Shown: positions 54,895 to 63,261 of the stretch, piece by piece
Position numbering within the stretch: the first letter of the stretch is position 1
Layout of the letters: each line of letters starts with the position of its first letter
Source of the DNA: Hyphomicrobiales bacterium
GTDB lineage: Bacteria; Pseudomonadota; Alphaproteobacteria; Rhizobiales; Beijerinckiaceae
Reading direction: 5' to 3'
DNA: 64,000 bases
NCBI GenBank assembly: GCA_017302635.1
Contig: JAFLCX010000001.1
Location: forward strand, 992,001-1,056,000
Translations under genes and position numbers: made by a program
The notes under the pieces: model-generated
The model's input: only the letters and a program-made list of their open reading frames with translations
What the model was told of the DNA's origin: nothing
Database searches by the model: none

Positions 54895-55797
54895 ATGATG
54901 AAACGACTTGCAACTGTCATGGCCCTCATGGCCCTTCCCGGCCTCGCCGCTGCTCAGGATCTGAGCGGCACGCTCAAGAAAGTGAAGGAAACGGGCACGA
55001 TCACCATCGGCCACCGCGAAAGCTCGGTGCCGTTTTCCTACATCGACGACAAGGCGAAGGTCGTTGGCTACTCGATGGACATCTGCATGAAGGTTGTCGA
55101 TGCCATCAAAGCCGAACTGAAGATGGACAAGGTCGAGGTGAAGCTGGTGCCGGTCACCTCCTCAACGCGCATTCCGCTGATTGCCAACGGCACGATCGAC
55201 CTCGAATGCGGTTCGACCACCAACAACGTCGAACGCCAGAAACAGGTGGCCTACACCAACACGCACTTCCTCACGGCCTCGGCCTTCGTCTCGAAGAAGG
55301 CTTCGAACCTCAAGAAGATCGACGATCTCAAGGGCAAGACGGTCGTTTCCACCGCCGGATCGACGAACATCAAGCAGGTGGTCGAGGCTAATGCCGCGCG
55401 CAATCTCGGCATGACGGTCCTGCCGGCGAAAGACCACGCCGAAGCCTTCCTGCTCGTCGAACTCGGCCGCGCCTCGGCCTTCGTGATGGACGACATCCTG
55501 CTCGCAAGCCTGATCGCCTCCTCGCGCGAACCGGGTCTCTACGAGATTTCGGCCGATGCCTTCTCGCTGCCCGAGCCTTACGGAATCATGCTGCGCAAGG
55601 ATGACGCGCCGTTCAAGGCGCTGGTCGACAAATCGACCGCGGCGCTGTTTCGCAGCGCCGAGGGTGGGCAGATCTACAACAAGTGGTTCATGAGCCCCAT
55701 TCCGCCCAAGGGCCTCAACCTCAATGTGCCGATGAGCGAAAAGATGAAGAAGATCTTCGCGAACCCGACGGATTCGCCTGATCCGGCCGCGTATTGA
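54895..55797 (+). CDS. gltI: Glutamate/aspartate ABC transporter receptor
   Basis: The 300-residue periplasmic SBP_bac_3 protein has a signal peptide (ending LAAAQ), ITIGHRESSVPFSYIDD, GYSMDICMKVVDAIK and LECGSTTNNVERQKQVAY, matching GltI of the GltIJKL system. AAGGGAG precedes the double ATG (54895 or 54898). Linked to a racemase and LysR gene, it fits uptake of L- and perhaps D-acidic amino acids. Confidence 0.92.
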   Translation: MMKRLATVMALMALPGLAAAQDLSGTLKKVKETGTITIGHRESSVPFSYIDDKAKVVGYSMDICMKVVDAIKAELKMDKVEVKLVPVTSSTRIPLIANGTIDLECGSTTNNVERQKQVAYTNTHFLTASAFVSKKASNLKKIDDLKGKTVVSTAGSTNIKQVVEANAARNLGMTVLPAKDHAEAFLLVELGRASAFVMDDILLASLIASSREPGLYEISADAFSLPEPYGIMLRKDDAPFKALVDKSTAALFRSAEGGQIYNKWFMSPIPPKGLNLNVPMSEKMKKIFANPTDSPDPAAY

Positions 55798-55825
55798 TCA
55801 GTCCGCGTTTCTGTTAGCGTCAACG

Positions 55826-55863
55826 GGAGGGTGCGCGCGAATCTCCCCTCGCACGCACCCTCC
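55826..55863 (+). promoter_or_regulatory. Intercistronic stem-loop gltI-gltJ
   Basis: A perfect 10-bp inverted repeat (GGAGGGTGCG / CGCACCCTCC) with an 18-nt loop starts 29 bp after gltI and ends 17 bp before gltJ. It is the longest such stem in the window and lacks a T-run. Confidence 0.7.
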
Positions 55864-55879
55864 TGATTGCGGGGGCACC

Positions 55880-56611
55880 ATGAGCTACAACTGGAACTGG
55901 GGCATCTTCTGGGAGGCCTCGCCCGAAGGGGTGGGCACTTATCTCACCATGCTGCTGATGGGCCTGCGCTGGACCGTGGCGACAGCCCTTCTGGCCTGGG
56001 TCGTGGCGCTGGTCTTCGGCTCGATCGTGGGTGTGATGCGCACCCTGCCCGGGCGCACGATCGGCATCGTCGCCTCGGCCTATGTCGAGTTTTTCCGCAA
56101 CATTCCGCTGCTGGTGCAGCTCTTCCTTTGGTATTTCGTGCTGCCGGAGCTGCTGCCACAGGCTGCCGGAATGTGGCTCAAGCAATTGCCGAACGCCCCG
56201 TTCTGGACAGGGGCCATCGGCGTCGGACTCTACATGTCGGCCCGCATTGCCGAGCAGCTTCGCGCCGGCATCAAATCGCTGCCGCGCGGGCAAGCGATGG
56301 CCGGAACGGCATTGGGCCTCACCACTGTGCAGACCTATCGTTACGTGCTGCTGCCGATGGCCTACCGGATCATCATGCCGCCGCTGACATCGGAATTCCT
56401 GAACACGATCAAGAACACATCGGTCGCCCTGACCATCGGGCTGATGGAACTCACGGCCCGAGCCCGGGCGATGCAGGAATTCTCGTTTCAGGTCTTCGAG
56501 GCCTTCACGGCAGCAACCCTGCTGTATCTCGCACTGAACGCCATCGTCGTCTTCGGCATGCGCAGGCTCGAAAAAGCCGTGGCCGTGCCCGGCTATATTG
56601 CGGGGAAGTAA
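55880..56611 (+). CDS. gltJ: Glutamate/aspartate ABC permease, GltJ type
   Basis: The 243-residue membrane protein has the HisM-family core. EFFRNIPLLVQLFLWYF and the EAA loop region AEQLRAGIKSLPRGQAMAGTALGL, which contacts the ATPase, are present. Hydrophobic segments begin near 25, 48 and 74. It forms a heterodimer with GltK. Confidence 0.93.
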   Translation: MSYNWNWGIFWEASPEGVGTYLTMLLMGLRWTVATALLAWVVALVFGSIVGVMRTLPGRTIGIVASAYVEFFRNIPLLVQLFLWYFVLPELLPQAAGMWLKQLPNAPFWTGAIGVGLYMSARIAEQLRAGIKSLPRGQAMAGTALGLTTVQTYRYVLLPMAYRIIMPPLTSEFLNTIKNTSVALTIGLMELTARARAMQEFSFQVFEAFTAATLLYLALNAIVVFGMRRLEKAVAVPGYIAGK

Positions 56612-56614
56612 GCC

Positions 56615-57307
56615 ATGTTCACCGCCTTCGATTTCGATGTCATCCTGCGCTCGCTCCCCTATCTCTTCTGGGACGGGATGACCTTCACCCTGATGCTGAC
56701 CGCGCTTTCGGCTTTGGGCGGGCTGGTGCTTGGCACCTTGCTGGCGCTGATGCGGCTTTCGAACCTGCCGATTTTGGGCGCGGTCGCAACGGGTTATGTC
56801 AATCTGATGCGCTCGCTGCCGCTCGTGCTCGTGATTTTCTGGTTCTACTTCCTCGTGCCCTATATCGGCCAGATCATCACGGGGGCCGAGCGCCCGGTCC
56901 TTGTTGGCGGCTTCGCCTCGGCTCTGATCACCTTCACGCTGTTCGAGGCAGCCTATTTTTCCGAGATCATGCGGGCAGGCATTCAGTCGATCCCGAAAGG
57001 ACAGGTCTCGGCGGGCTATGCGCTGGGGCTCAATTACCGGCAGGTGACGAGCTACATCGTGCTGCCGCAGGCCCTGCGCAACATGCTGCCGGTGATCCTC
57101 ACGCAGGCGATCGTGCTGTTTCAGGATACCTCGCTCGTCTACGTGCTCTCGATCACCGACTTTCTCGGTGCGGCTTCGAAAGTGGCACAACGCGACGGAC
57201 GGCTGATCGAGATGTATCTCTTTGCGGCGCTTGTCTATTTCCTCATTTCCTTCGCTGCCTCGCGTCTCGTGCGCCATTTGCAGACGAAAACCGCCATCAT
57301 CCGATAA
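56615..57307 (+). CDS. gltK: Glutamate/aspartate ABC permease, GltK type
   Basis: The 230-residue partner permease has NLMRSLPLVLVIFWFYFLVP and SEIMRAGIQSIPKGQVSAGYALGL (EAA loop). It starts 3 bp after gltJ and is followed after 12 bp by the ATPase gene. Confidence 0.93.
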   Translation: MFTAFDFDVILRSLPYLFWDGMTFTLMLTALSALGGLVLGTLLALMRLSNLPILGAVATGYVNLMRSLPLVLVIFWFYFLVPYIGQIITGAERPVLVGGFASALITFTLFEAAYFSEIMRAGIQSIPKGQVSAGYALGLNYRQVTSYIVLPQALRNMLPVILTQAIVLFQDTSLVYVLSITDFLGAASKVAQRDGRLIEMYLFAALVYFLISFAASRLVRHLQTKTAIIR

Positions 57308-57319
57308 GGGGCGCCTTGC

Positions 57320-58057
57320 ATGCCGATGATCGAAATCAATGCTGTGAGCAAATGGTACGGGCCGCAATTCCAGGTTCTGAAAGATTGCACGACTGCGATC
57401 GAGAAGGGCGAGGTCGTGGTGGTATGCGGGCCATCGGGCTCGGGCAAATCAACCCTGATCAAATGCGTCAACGCGCTGGAGCCCTTTCAGGCCGGTACGA
57501 TCCGTGTCGACGGCATCAATCTGGCTGACCCGAGTACGGATCTGCCGAAGCTCCGGGCGCGGATCGGCATGGTGTTCCAGCATTTCGAGCTGTTTCCGCA
57601 TCTGAAGATCACGGAAAACCTTTGCCTGGCTCAGGAAAAGGTGCTCGGCCGGAGCCGAGACGAGGCCATGAGCAGGGCCATGAGCCTGCTCGATCGTGTG
57701 GGCCTCAGGGAGCATGCCCACAAGTTTCCCGGCCAGCTCTCCGGTGGTCAGCAACAGCGTGTCGCGATCGCCCGCGCCCTCGCCATGGATCCGATCGCGA
57801 TGCTGTTCGATGAACCGACTTCGGCCCTCGACCCGGAAATGATCACCGAAGTGCTCGACGTGATGGTCGAACTCGCGCGCGAGGGCATGACGATGATGGT
57901 CGTGACGCACGAGATGGGCTTCGCCCGCAAGGTCGCGCATCGCGTGATCTTCATGGACAAGGGCGAGATCATCGAAGACAGGCCGAAGGACGAGTTTTTC
58001 GGCACGCCCCGCAGCGAGAGGGCCCAGATTTTTCTCTCGAAAATCCTGGCGCATTGA
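57320..58057 (+). CDS. gltL: Glutamate/aspartate ABC ATPase
   Basis: This 245-residue ATPase of the polar amino-acid class has Walker A GPSGSGKST (37-45), FQHFELFPHLKITEN (Q-loop), LSGGQQQRVAIARAL, Walker B AMLFDEPTSALDPEM and switch VTHEMGFA. It is last in gltIJKL; convergent with the DUF2478 gene (37-bp gap, no clear terminator). Confidence 0.95.
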   Translation: MPMIEINAVSKWYGPQFQVLKDCTTAIEKGEVVVVCGPSGSGKSTLIKCVNALEPFQAGTIRVDGINLADPSTDLPKLRARIGMVFQHFELFPHLKITENLCLAQEKVLGRSRDEAMSRAMSLLDRVGLREHAHKFPGQLSGGQQQRVAIARALAMDPIAMLFDEPTSALDPEMITEVLDVMVELAREGMTMMVVTHEMGFARKVAHRVIFMDKGEIIEDRPKDEFFGTPRSERAQIFLSKILAH

Positions 58058-58094
58058 GGATCGCCACTGGGTTCCGTGCGGATGTGAGAATCCC

Positions 58095-58682
58095 TCAACC
58101 GGCAGCACTCCATCCGCACAAGCTTTCGGGCTTGGGCAAGTCGAGGCCCCAATGCGCACGCAACGACTGACCCGCGGCCGGCTTCTCGAACGTTTCAAGG
58201 TGAAGCTCGCGCGAGAGGGGGCCAGCAAAGAGGCGCCAGCTCTCGATATTGCGCCAGGGTACGCCAATCAGCATGGGCAGGCCTGCTTCGATCGCATCGG
58301 CGATCAACGGGCGGAAGCCACCCCCTTCCGCTTCGGTCTTGCCGAATTTGTTGAGGATGACGAGATCGGGCCTCTGGTCCAGCGAAGCCCGCACCTTCTG
58401 CATCGCGGCGACAAGCTGGCCGAGGTCGAGCGCACAGCCACGCGCCTCGGGTCCGCGATCCTGCGAGATGCCGAGATGTTCGCCGCCGGCGAGTTCCTCG
58501 AGCAGCATGTCGCAACGCGAACGCCCGGGCCGGGGAGTGTTGATCTGCACCAGCCCCGCCAGGCGATAACCGTCTTCCATCAACTCGACAGCGATGTCGC
58601 GCAAGGCGCGGTCGGCGGCAACGCTGTCAGTATAAACCAGCGCCGTGATGGGGATTTCTGGATTGAACTTCAGGGAATTCAT
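58095..58682 (-). CDS. DUF2478 domain protein
   Basis: The 195-residue protein opens ITALVYTDSVAADRALRDIA, has GLVQINTPRPGRSRCDM and DLVILNKFGKTEAEGGGFRPLIADAI. The layout recalls DUF2478 proteins, often beside molybdenum uptake or cofactor genes, with a NTPase-like LVILNKFGK strand. A Mo-related function is supported by the mog gene immediately upstream in the operon. It is the last gene of the nar block. Confidence 0.8.
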   Translation of the reverse strand: MNSLKFNPEIPITALVYTDSVAADRALRDIAVELMEDGYRLAGLVQINTPRPGRSRCDMLLEELAGGEHLGISQDRGPEARGCALDLGQLVAAMQKVRASLDQRPDLVILNKFGKTEAEGGGFRPLIADAIEAGLPMLIGVPWRNIESWRLFAGPLSRELHLETFEKPAAGQSLRAHWGLDLPKPESLCGWSAAG

Positions 58683-58696
58683 GGCACAGGTCCTGT

Positions 58697-59233
58697 TCAG
58701 GAAGCGGGGCGAAAGGCCACGCAGCGGGCAGAGTTGGTCTCAAGGCGCGGACCGCCGATGAGGTCGATGCAATAGGGAATGGCGGGAAAAACCGCGTCGA
58801 GGCAGGTTTCGATCGAAGCCGGCTTTCCGGGCAGGTTGATGATGAGACAAGGGCCGCGCGTGCCCGCGATCTGGCGCGAGAGAATGGCCGTCGGCACGTG
58901 CTTCAGGCTTGCCCGGCGCATTTCCTCGCCAAATCCGGACAGGAGGCGATCGCAGACATCCGTTGTTGCTTCGGGCGTCACATCGCGTGGTGCCGGACCG
59001 GTGCCGCCAGTCGTCAGGATCAGGGCAGCGCCCATCGTGTCGGAAAGGTTGCGCAAGGTCGCCGCGATCCGCGCCCGATCATCCGGGACAACCCGGTAAA
59101 TCGGCTCCCATTCGCTCGAGAGCACCGCGCGAAGATAGGACTCGATCGCCGGCCCGCCGCGATCTTCATATTCACCGCGGGAAGCGCGGTCGGAGGCAAC
59201 GAGAATGCCGATTTTGGCAGGCGCACGGTTCAT
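58697..59233 (-). CDS. mog: MogA/MoaB-family molybdopterin adenylyltransferase
   Basis: The 178-residue protein has IGILVASDRASRGEYEDRGGPAI, the MPT-binding LTTGGTGPAPRDVTPEA loop and LIINLPGKPASIETCLDAVFPAIPYCIDLIGG. It activates molybdopterin by adenylation before Mo insertion, as nitrate reductase requires. Its start overlaps the carbonic anhydrase stop by 4 bp. Confidence 0.9.
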   Translation of the reverse strand: MNRAPAKIGILVASDRASRGEYEDRGGPAIESYLRAVLSSEWEPIYRVVPDDRARIAATLRNLSDTMGAALILTTGGTGPAPRDVTPEATTDVCDRLLSGFGEEMRRASLKHVPTAILSRQIAGTRGPCLIINLPGKPASIETCLDAVFPAIPYCIDLIGGPRLETNSARCVAFRPAS

Positions 59234-60003
59234 TCCTGCTGCTCCCGCCGGTAGGTGAGGCCTTTCTCGCAGATGTCACCGGGCATCTCTTCCGGCAGAT
59301 TGATGCCGGAAAAGGCCGCGAGCGCCTGCCGACGCACGGCACTTTGCGGCTCGACCGGCTGGAGCACGCGCTGGTCGATCGAAGGCAGGGCATCACGCTC
59401 CTCGACCGAGGACAGATGCGGGCCGAGATCGCGGATCAGCCCGTCATGGATGGCGTAGATCCAGCCATGCAGGTGGAGTTTCTGTCCGCGCGCCCAGGCA
59501 TTCTCGATGATTGGCGTCGCAGCAAGGCGGCGCACCTGCATCTCGATATTGACCTCGCAGAGCCGGTCGAGCCGTGTCGATTCATCGGCAATTCCGTCAA
59601 AGACGGCACGATGTTTGCGGTAGAGCATCGTCAGTGGCTGCAGCCAATGGTCGAGCATGGCACCACGCTCGGCCACCAGCGCACGGCGCACCCCGCCGCA
59701 GGCATAATGGCCGCACACGATCACATGCTCAACCTGCAGGTAATCGACCGCAAATTCCAGCACGGACAGGATGTTCAGGTCGCTCGTATGCACGATATTG
59801 GCGATGTTGCGATGGACGAACACCGCTCCGGGATCGAGACCCAGCACGTCATTGGCGGTCACGCGGCTGTCGGAGCAACCGATCCAGAGATAGTTCGGCG
59901 TCTGCTGCTCGGCCATGCGGCGGAAGAAATCCGGATCATCCCGGGTCTTGCGATGGGCCCAGGCGACATTCTGATCGAACAGATGATCGAGCGTGCGTCC
60001 CAT
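59230..60003 (-). CDS. can: Beta-class carbonic anhydrase
   Basis: The 257-residue cytosolic zinc enzyme interconverts CO2 and bicarbonate. Zinc ligands are Cys43 in GCSDSRV (with Asp45 and Arg47 of the catalytic dyad), His99 and Cys102 in CGHYACGG. Length is above the usual 210-220 because of a C-terminal extension (about 220-257). It shares one base with the hemerythrin stop. Confidence 0.94.
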   Translation of the reverse strand: MGRTLDHLFDQNVAWAHRKTRDDPDFFRRMAEQQTPNYLWIGCSDSRVTANDVLGLDPGAVFVHRNIANIVHTSDLNILSVLEFAVDYLQVEHVIVCGHYACGGVRRALVAERGAMLDHWLQPLTMLYRKHRAVFDGIADESTRLDRLCEVNIEMQVRRLAATPIIENAWARGQKLHLHGWIYAIHDGLIRDLGPHLSSVEERDALPSIDQRVLQPVEPQSAVRRQALAAFSGINLPEEMPGDICEKGLTYRREQQE

Positions 60004-60560
60004 CAGACCACGACCCCGCGACGTGCCTTCATATTGCGGCTGATCTTGCTCAGATCGCCGCGATGCAGGCGCACGCCGGCAATTGCCAGCACGACCGCGT
60101 TCTCCAGAGCGAGGTGACGATGCTCGCTTGCCGCATAGACCTGCATGATTTCAGCCGTTTTCGCATCGATGCGCACCGATTCTGCCGCCGGATTGTGCGA
60201 CAGCACGTCGACAATCGCTTCGATCATCGCAGCACCGCGCCGGTGATCTTCGCCAAGGCGGGCGAGCACGGCGCCCAGATCATCTTCCGGCATGGCGCGC
60301 TTGCGCAGGGCCGGAAACAGATCCTCATCCTCGTCGGCGTGATGCAGATCGAGATCCTGCGTGAGATAGGCGACAATCCGATCGGCATCGATGCGGCTGA
60401 TCTGACGAATTTCGGCAGTTTGACGAAGCCGCGCGCAGAAAATCCGATGCCGATGGTGCTCAGCCAGGATGAAATCGAGCGGCTGGTCGAGCAGGTTCAG
60501 GGGCACCGGCCCTGACAAGGCGTCATCATGCCTGGAAATTTTCCGCTCATCCGTGGTCAT
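60003..60560 (-). CDS. Hemerythrin HHE-domain protein
   Basis: The 185-residue four-helix protein has likely diiron ligands in AEHHRHRIFC, DLHHADEDEDLFPAL, EDHRRGAAMIEAI and YAASEHRHLALENAVV. Such proteins bind O2 or NO or protect iron centres, which would suit a nitrate-respiring cell where NO arises. It overlaps the preceding small gene by 14 bp. Confidence 0.88.
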   Translation of the reverse strand: MTTDERKISRHDDALSGPVPLNLLDQPLDFILAEHHRHRIFCARLRQTAEIRQISRIDADRIVAYLTQDLDLHHADEDEDLFPALRKRAMPEDDLGAVLARLGEDHRRGAAMIEAIVDVLSHNPAAESVRIDAKTAEIMQVYAASEHRHLALENAVVLAIAGVRLHRGDLSKISRNMKARRGVVV

Positions 60561-60903
60561 GGCAGCCCCCCGCCCCTCCGCAGGAGCAGGTTTTCGTCTC
60601 GATCAGGCCGCCATGCTGTTCCTGTTCGTCCCTCTTGATCGACCAGCCCAGCATCACCCGGATGCAAGCCGCTGCCGGGTTGTCGGATTTTTCGACCGCC
60701 GTCATCAATTGCAGCCATTCCTCGTCCGAGGCGAGGCGTGCGAAACGCTGCGCCGCACCCGAGACATACTCGCCCAGCGTTTCATCATGCGCCTTGCGCG
60801 CCTGATCGACAGCCGCCACGAGAACGAGATCGCCCAGCGACACAAGCGCGACTTGCGCGTTCTGTTCGTCCTTGAGGTCCTTCAGAATGTTCCCGAGCAA
60901 CAT
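60547..60903 (-). CDS. Small protein with Cys/His-rich tail, function unknown
   Basis: This 118-residue predicted cytosolic, helical protein starts MLLGNILKDLKDEQNAQ and ends CSCGGAGGCHDHG, a compact cluster of three Cys and two His that could bind a metal. GAGGTG precedes the ATG. It is sandwiched between the PpiC-type isomerase gene (9-bp gap) and the hemerythrin gene (overlap), so it is surely cotranscribed with narHJI. I do not recognise a family; a metal-handling role is a guess. Confidence 0.75.
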   Translation of the reverse strand: MLLGNILKDLKDEQNAQVALVSLGDLVLVAAVDQARKAHDETLGEYVSGAAQRFARLASDEEWLQLMTAVEKSDNPAAACIRVMLGWSIKRDEQEQHGGLIETKTCSCGGAGGCHDHG

Positions 60904-60912
60904 GGCATCACC

Positions 60913-61755
60913 TCACTGCATCAGGGGGGATTGGGCGGCATCAAGGGCCACGCCTTCCAGAACGGCACGGCCGGCCAACAGGCTGAGATACTGGCGGATC
61001 GCCGTGCGTCGCACATGCTCTGCGAGATAGGCAGCAATCCGTGGCCGCGCGACCTCGAATGGCAGATCGCGCCCTTCGATGCGACGGTCGACCCGGGCAA
61101 TGTGAAAGCCGTAGCGGCTCTCGATCGGCTCAGGGCCGATGGCTCCGGCCGGAATCCGCCCAAGTGCCGCCTCGAATTCCGGGACGGTCTGGCCCGGACC
61201 AATCTGTCCGAGCGAGCCGCCCACCTGCCCCGACGGGCAGGCGGAATGGGCTTTCGCCCGATCGCCGAACCTGTTGGGATGCTCCAGCAGGTCGCGCAGG
61301 AGCGCCTCAGCCTGTTCACGGGCTTTTGTGCGGGCATCGGACTCCAGTGGCGCGGCAATCAGGATGTGCGCGACTTCGTAAAGGTCGGGCGAGCGGAACC
61401 GTTTCCGGTTCTGCTCGAAATACCGCTGGCAGGTGGCTTCATCCGGCTCCGGAACCGCCACTTCCCGCTCGACGAGTTGCCGGATCAGGGCTTCGTCGTC
61501 AGTCTCGCGGCGGCCTTCGGCATCGCTCGTTGGCGTGGGCCGAAGCTCAAGCCGGCGGGCTTCCTGCAAGAGCAGTTCCCGTACGGCCAGAGCCCGTGCC
61601 GCAGCCTGCCAGGCCTCGATCGGCTTGGTGGCAGGATGGTTCTGGGTCTCCCGTGCAATGGCCTCGCGCGGGATGACCGTGCCGTTGACACTCACGACCT
61701 TCGGGCGGGCCGAAATCGCAGGTTTCACGGCGCATGAAGTGGCGGGCGTGCTCAT
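60913..61755 (-). CDS. Parvulin-type peptidyl-prolyl isomerase (PpiC/NifM-like)
   Basis: The 280-residue protein has a helical N-terminal chaperone-like region (about 20-120) and a rotamase domain (about 125-225; YEVAHILIA, GDRAKAHSACPSGQVGGSLGQIGPG, SRYGFHIARVDRR). No clear signal peptide, so probably cytoplasmic, like NifM. Its place directly after narI suggests it helps fold or mature the nitrate reductase. Confidence 0.88.
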   Translation of the reverse strand: MSTPATSCAVKPAISARPKVVSVNGTVIPREAIARETQNHPATKPIEAWQAAARALAVRELLLQEARRLELRPTPTSDAEGRRETDDEALIRQLVEREVAVPEPDEATCQRYFEQNRKRFRSPDLYEVAHILIAAPLESDARTKAREQAEALLRDLLEHPNRFGDRAKAHSACPSGQVGGSLGQIGPGQTVPEFEAALGRIPAGAIGPEPIESRYGFHIARVDRRIEGRDLPFEVARPRIAAYLAEHVRRTAIRQYLSLLAGRAVLEGVALDAAQSPLMQ

Positions 61756-61758
61756 GAT

Positions 61759-62490
61759 TCACTCCGCCGGATGCTGTGTCGGACGCCGCGCCTCGCCGCC
61801 CGAAAGCGCGCGACGGGTGCGAACCACCTGATAACCCCTGCGCCCGAGATACCAGACGGGCGCCGACCAGATATGCACGAGGCGCGAGAAGGGGAAGATC
61901 AGGAAGATCGTCATCCCGAGCACCAGATGCACCAGATAGGGCCAATCGAGCCCTTGCAGGGTCTTGGCGTCCACCGGCTGAAGCGTGAGGATGCCCTGCG
62001 CCCAATGCGAGAGCGTGATCATCACCGAGCCATCGGTGTGCTGGAGCGAGAAAGGCAGGGTGATCAGCCCGAGGCTCAGCTGCACCCACAGGATGAACAG
62101 CACCGAAAGATCCATGAAGGTCGAGGTCTGACGAATGCGGACATCGAACAAGCGCCGATGCAGCAGCAGGCTCAGCCCGATAAAGCAGATCGTTCCGGCA
62201 ATCCCACCGGCGATGATGGCCAGCATCTGCTTCTGCGGCGCGGTGATGAAGATCGAATAGACCGCCTTCGGTGTCAGCAACCCGACCGTATGGCCAAGCA
62301 GCAGGAACAGGATGCCGAAATGGAAGAGGTTCGAGCCCCATTGAAGCTGCTTCTTGCGCAGAATCTGGCTCGAGCTGGCCTTCCATGTGTATTGCTCGCG
62401 GTCAAACCGGATCAGCGAGCCCATCAGGAAGGCCGTGAGGCAGAAATAGGGGTACCACACGAAGAGGATGTGAAAGATCTGGTCGCGCAT
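61759..62490 (-). CDS. narI: Respiratory nitrate reductase gamma subunit
   Basis: The 243-residue cytochrome b membrane anchor has five TM helices. Haem-ligand histidines are expected in HFGILFLLLGHTVGL near the N-terminal half and in LSHWAQGIL / LVHLVLGMTIFLIFPFSRLVHIW. It passes quinol electrons to NarH. AAAGGAG precedes the ATG at 62490. Confidence 0.95.
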   Translation of the reverse strand: MRDQIFHILFVWYPYFCLTAFLMGSLIRFDREQYTWKASSSQILRKKQLQWGSNLFHFGILFLLLGHTVGLLTPKAVYSIFITAPQKQMLAIIAGGIAGTICFIGLSLLLHRRLFDVRIRQTSTFMDLSVLFILWVQLSLGLITLPFSLQHTDGSVMITLSHWAQGILTLQPVDAKTLQGLDWPYLVHLVLGMTIFLIFPFSRLVHIWSAPVWYLGRRGYQVVRTRRALSGGEARRPTQHPAE

Positions 62491-62507
62491 GGCGTGCTCC
62501 TTTGCGT

Positions 62508-63260
62508 TCAGGTGCGTGGCGCGGAGGATGAGGAAACGATGGTGCGCGGGCCGCTGCCCGGCACCGGTTCGAGGCCCGGAGCGGGGCGGCGTGCCTGCCG
62601 GAGCTTCGCGGAGAGCGCGTCCTTGCCGCAATCTTCCGCCGCTGCGCCGGGACCGAAGAGCACTTCCTCTTCCTCCCAGGCAGCATCGAGCGCCTCGAGA
62701 TCATCCGGCTCCGGATCCGGCTCGGCGAGGAGCCGGTCGAGTGTTTCGCGATCGGGCTTCACCTTCGCCAGAGCCAGAAGGCTTGCGAAAATGGCCGCGT
62801 AAGGTGAACCGCGCCTGGCGAGACGCTCGCGCAGGGCCGCGATCACATGGCCCGGCTGGCCGATCAGCTCGATCGCCTCGGCTGGAGGACGGGTTGCCGC
62901 AAATTCAAGGAAAAGCGGCAGGAAATCCGGCAATTCCTTGGTCGTGGGCGTGTAACCTCCATCTTCGTAAAGCTTGATCAGGTCGACCATCGCCTGGCCC
63001 CTGTCCCGGCTTTCGCCATGCACATGCTCGAACAGGTGCAAGGAGAGGGCGCGCGTGCGGTCGAACAGCAGGATGAAGCGCTCCTGCGCGTCGAGAAGAT
63101 CTCCCGAGGCGAGATCGTCGATCAACGCCTGCAAGGCCATGCGTTCCGCTTTCGGCAGCAGCTTTTCGCTGTCCAGAACGGCGGCGAGTTCGTCGGCCGC
63201 TGCGATCAGCTCTGGCGTCGGATAAGTGAGGAGCGCGGAGAGAACTTTCAGCGTTTTCAT
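62508..63260 (-). CDS. narJ: Nitrate reductase assembly chaperone
   Basis: The 250-residue cytoplasmic NarJ/TorD-family chaperone begins LKVLSALLTYPTPELI and has LSLHLFEHVHGESRDRGQAMVDL and YEDGGYTPTTKELPDFLPLFLEF. It holds NarG while the Mo cofactor and iron-sulfur centres are installed. The C-terminal 40 residues are low-complexity and poorly conserved in the family. Confidence 0.94.
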   Translation of the reverse strand: MKTLKVLSALLTYPTPELIAAADELAAVLDSEKLLPKAERMALQALIDDLASGDLLDAQERFILLFDRTRALSLHLFEHVHGESRDRGQAMVDLIKLYEDGGYTPTTKELPDFLPLFLEFAATRPPAEAIELIGQPGHVIAALRERLARRGSPYAAIFASLLALAKVKPDRETLDRLLAEPDPEPDDLEALDAAWEEEEVLFGPGAAAEDCGKDALSAKLRQARRPAPGLEPVPGSGPRTIVSSSSAPRT

Positions 63261-63261
63261 C

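Noticed and set aside
55820..57367. 515-codon minus-strand open frame
   Set aside because: Antisense to gltJ and gltK, which have complete permease motifs; its product is His/Arg/Gln-rich without domains.
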